Shown here: piece after piece, positions 61,972 to 64,000 of the stretch | How positions within the stretch are numbered: the first letter of the stretch is position 1 | Layout: each line of letters opens with the position of its first letter | Origin: Eubacterium callanderi | GTDB lineage: Bacteria > Bacillota > Clostridia > Eubacteriales > Eubacteriaceae | DNA: 64,000 nucleotides | Direction of reading: 5' to 3' | Assembly: GCF_900142645.1 (NCBI RefSeq) | Contig: NZ_FRBP01000005.1 | Location: 124,001-188,000, forward strand | Made by a program: the position numbers and the translations under genes | The notes under the pieces: model-generated | Seen by the model: the letters and a program-made list of their open reading frames with translations, nothing else | What the model was told of the DNA's origin: nothing | The model's database searches: none

Positions 61972-64000
61972 TCAGTGCGGGTACGCGGGCGCCCTGAACG
62001 TCTTTTTCGTGCGGTAGTAGGTATTAAAGACCTTTTCGCTAAGGGGCTTGGAGAAATAATAGCCCTGTCCCAGCAGGCAGTGGTATTTGAGCAGCAGCGC
62101 GTACTGCTCCTCGGATTCGATGCCCTCGGCCAGAGAGATGATGTTGCCGAAATCCTTGCAGATCAGGATGACATTCTTGACCAGAGCCTGCTTTTTCTTG
62201 TTGCCAGTCAGGTCCTGGAGCATGGACTTGTCGATTTTGAGCTCTGTGAAGTCCAGCTCGCCCAGGATGGAGAGGTTGGAATAGGCTGTGCCGAAATCAT
62301 CCAAGGAGATGGAAAACCCGGCCGCGTGGAAGGTGTTGATCAGCGCGTTCAGCGCCGCGTTCTCAACCTTGCTGACGCTCTCCGTGATCTCAACAGTGAC
62401 GTCCTCCGGGGCGACGCCGTATTGGCCGCACACGTTCTGGAGGGTTTTCACGATGTTGGTCTCCATCAGCGTGACCCGGGAAAAATTGACAGAGCCGCGC
62501 AGCCTGTCGCCCCGGTCGTGCCACTTTTTAAGCTGGGCGCAGAGCACCTCAAAAACGTATAGGTCGATGTGCCGGATGATGCCCTCGCGCTCGTACCGGG
62601 GGATAAAATGGTCCGGCGTGATGAGCTTTCCCCCCGGCCCCTTTTTGCGGATCAGGGCTTCGACGCCCACAATTTTGCCGGTGGCCAGCTCCACCTGGGG
62701 CTGGTAGACCACTGTGAACTGGTGGTTCTGAATGGACTGGAGCAGGTGGGCGGCCTGGCCGGTGCGGCTGCCGCGCCCCTCCCGCAGGATTGTGTCATAG
62801 TATTTCTGCTTTTCGGAGTACATGAGCTCATCGGCCAGGATAATCTCGTTCTCGATATTGTATTCCCCCTGCTTCCAGAGGGAGCCGATGGAGACGTCCA
62901 CGTTTTTATCCTGGTCAAAGGCCGCCTTGACATCCGCGACTTTCTGTTCAAAGCTGGCCTGGGCGCAGTCGATGCTCAGGGCGATGAACTCATCGCCGCC
63001 AATGCGGAAGGCGCAGTCCGGGAAAAAACGCTTCAAAATCATCGCGGACTGGGTGATGATGTAGTCCCCGTACTGGTGGCCGTAGCCGTCGTTGGCGGCC
63101 TTGAGGCCGTTGATGTCAATGTAGACAATGCCCAGGGAGTCGGGCGGCGACAGCTTCAGCCCGTCTAAGAATTTCTGGTAGTAGTTGCGGTTGCTGAGCC
63201 CGGTCAGGAGATCCCGGTAGCTGGCGTACTCCAGGTCGAGGAGCAGCCGCCGCTTCTTGAGCTCATCAATGACAAAGGTGGAGACAGAGCGCAGCAGGGT
63301 CCAGTCCCGGGTGTTGGCAGACGGGTTGTCCACGCCCAGAAAGCCCGTGATCCGGCCATCCTGGATAAAGGGCGCCGCCGCCACCGACTGGATCCCCTGC
63401 TGGTTCAGAATGTTGTACTCGGGGGAATCCTGGGCGTAGTCCTCACGCACAGAGTTGATGTAGAAAAAGCCGTGGCGCTCAAACTTGGCTCCCCAGTCCG
63501 CCAGCAGCTCCAGGGGAAGCTGCTGCAGGTTATCCTTCTCGGAGGAGATGTGGGGCTGGCACCACTCGTAGGTGTTGTTGGCGCAGTCCTGCTCAAAGTC
63601 ATATTCAAAAATGTAAGTCCGGTCAGCCGCGTAGAAATCTCCCACGGTCTCTAAAAAACGGTCGATGGCCACATCGGCGTCGTTCTCGTAGGCCAGAAGC
63701 TCAATGCACTTGACCAGCATCTCCTCCATGGTCAGCTGGTTGAGGATGCTGTCAATCTTTGCCTTGTCCTTTGAGATGTCCCTGATCACCTCCAGGCGGT
63801 AGGGATGGCCGTCAATTTCGATGAGGCTGTCCTCAATGCTCGCCCAGCATTTCAGGTGCTGGTTGTAGAACTCCCATTTATAGGGCGCGTCCGTCCGCAG
63901 CTTGTGGTTAGTGCAGAAGGCGCACGGCGCGTCCAGGCCCTGTATCAGCTCAAAGCATTTTTGGTTCAGGTACTCCTCAGGCGCGGTCAGCCCGCACAGC
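61972..64000 (-). CDS. PAS-GGDEF-EAL protein, 5' end outside the window
   Basis: The frame stays open to the window edge: codons from about 63999 down to 63790 encode a PAS-type segment (KCFELIQGLDAPCAFC ... YKWEFYNQHL) that runs into the annotated part. The GTG at 63789 is therefore internal. It has a second sensory region (GAF-like, about 63250-63700), an intact GGDEF (RIGGDEF) and an EAL domain (VEALIRK, AEGIES, LKIDK; DDFGTAYS differs slightly from the usual DDFGTGYS). Both activities could be present, unlike the other EAL proteins here, where GGDEF is degenerate. Confidence 0.87.
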   Translation of the reverse strand, partial: LCGLTAPEEYLNQKCFELIQGLDAPCAFCTNHKLRTDAPYKWEFYNQHLKCWASIEDSLIEIDGHPYRLEVIRDISKDKAKIDSILNQLTMEEMLVKCIELLAYENDADVAIDRFLETVGDFYAADRTYIFEYDFEQDCANNTYEWCQPHISSEKDNLQQLPLELLADWGAKFERHGFFYINSVREDYAQDSPEYNILNQQGIQSVAAAPFIQDGRITGFLGVDNPSANTRDWTLLRSVSTFVIDELKKRRLLLDLEYASYRDLLTGLSNRNYYQKFLDGLKLSPPDSLGIVYIDINGLKAANDGYGHQYGDYIITQSAMILKRFFPDCAFRIGGDEFIALSIDCAQASFEQKVADVKAAFDQDKNVDVSIGSLWKQGEYNIENEIILADELMYSEKQKYYDTILREGRGSRTGQAAHLLQSIQNHQFTVVYQPQVELATGKIVGVEALIRKKGPGGKLITPDHFIPRYEREGIIRHIDLYVFEVLCAQLKKWHDRGDRLRGSVNFSRVTLMETNIVKTLQNVCGQYGVAPEDVTVEITESVSKVENAALNALINTFHAAGFSISLDDFGTAYSNLSILGELDFTELKIDKSMLQDLTGNKKKQALVKNVILICKDFGNIISLAEGIESEEQYALLLKYHCLLGQGYYFSKPLSEKVFNTYYRTKKTFRAPAYPH

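Noticed and set aside
1-64000. rRNA, tRNA, integrase, or complete transposase genes
   Set aside because: None could be supported by sequence on either strand.

Overview
The window looks like the chromosome of a mid-GC Bacillota, class Clostridia, and most resembles the Eubacterium limosum / E. callanderi acetogen group. The evidence is a non-pyrrolysine MttB-type methyltransferase operon with its own corrinoid protein and pterin methyltransferase, a T-box in front of ileS, TTG starts with strong Shine-Dalgarno sequences, AmaP/DUF2273/Asp23 genes, Veg, and many c-di-GMP proteins. The genus is inferred from gene content. I see no rRNA, tRNA, CRISPR array or complete insertion sequence.

Layout. 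0-3.5 kb: isoleucine T-box and a type-2 ileS. 3.6-12.3 kb: corrinoid methyl-transfer cluster (membrane AraC-type regulator, two DMT-type transporters, a divergent small-molecule kinase, MttB-family enzyme, pterin methyltransferase, corrinoid protein). 12.4-16.9 kb: another DMT transporter, then a Zn/Mn ABC importer operon. 17.1-18.6 kb: envelope-stress Asp23 operon. 18.6-23.5 kb: two membrane EAL proteins. 23.7-25.7 kb: aroF-pheA operon preceded by an unlisted 40-residue Phe-rich leader peptide and a terminator, a classical attenuator. 25.7-27.4 kb: LUD-domain protein and HAD phosphatase. 27.5-34.4 kb: a sugar or sugar-acid catabolic regulon (DapA-like aldolase, DeoC, SDR, FGGY kinase, DUF89 phosphatase, tautomerase) with a SorC/DeoR-type regulator; both ends share an 18-bp operator-like sequence. 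34.6-44.6 kb: Veg, arginine deiminase, two surface proteins, ornithine carbamoyltransferase and a phosphohexomutase, interspersed with MITE-like inverted repeats. 44.8-53.6 kb: a minus-strand run of five signalling proteins (three diguanylate cyclases, a hybrid histidine kinase, an EAL protein). 53.7-57.4 kb: GC-rich cassette of phage-type genes (KilA-C antirepressor, replication-type winged helix, XRE, DUF1659, DUF2922, M15 peptidase). 57.4-64 kb: three more GGDEF/EAL proteins, the last running off the window edge.

How it fits together. The methyltransferase cluster would import a methylated amine, demethylate it to a methyl-corrinoid and pass the methyl group to tetrahydrofolate. Nine GGDEF and/or EAL proteins with different sensor modules share one second messenger. 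They divide into active-looking cyclases and phosphodiesterase-like proteins whose GGDEF domain has lost its signature; one protein keeps both. The most notable regulatory finds are the Phe attenuator, the shared SorC operator, and a possible terminator/antiterminator leader ahead of the 57.6 kb gene.
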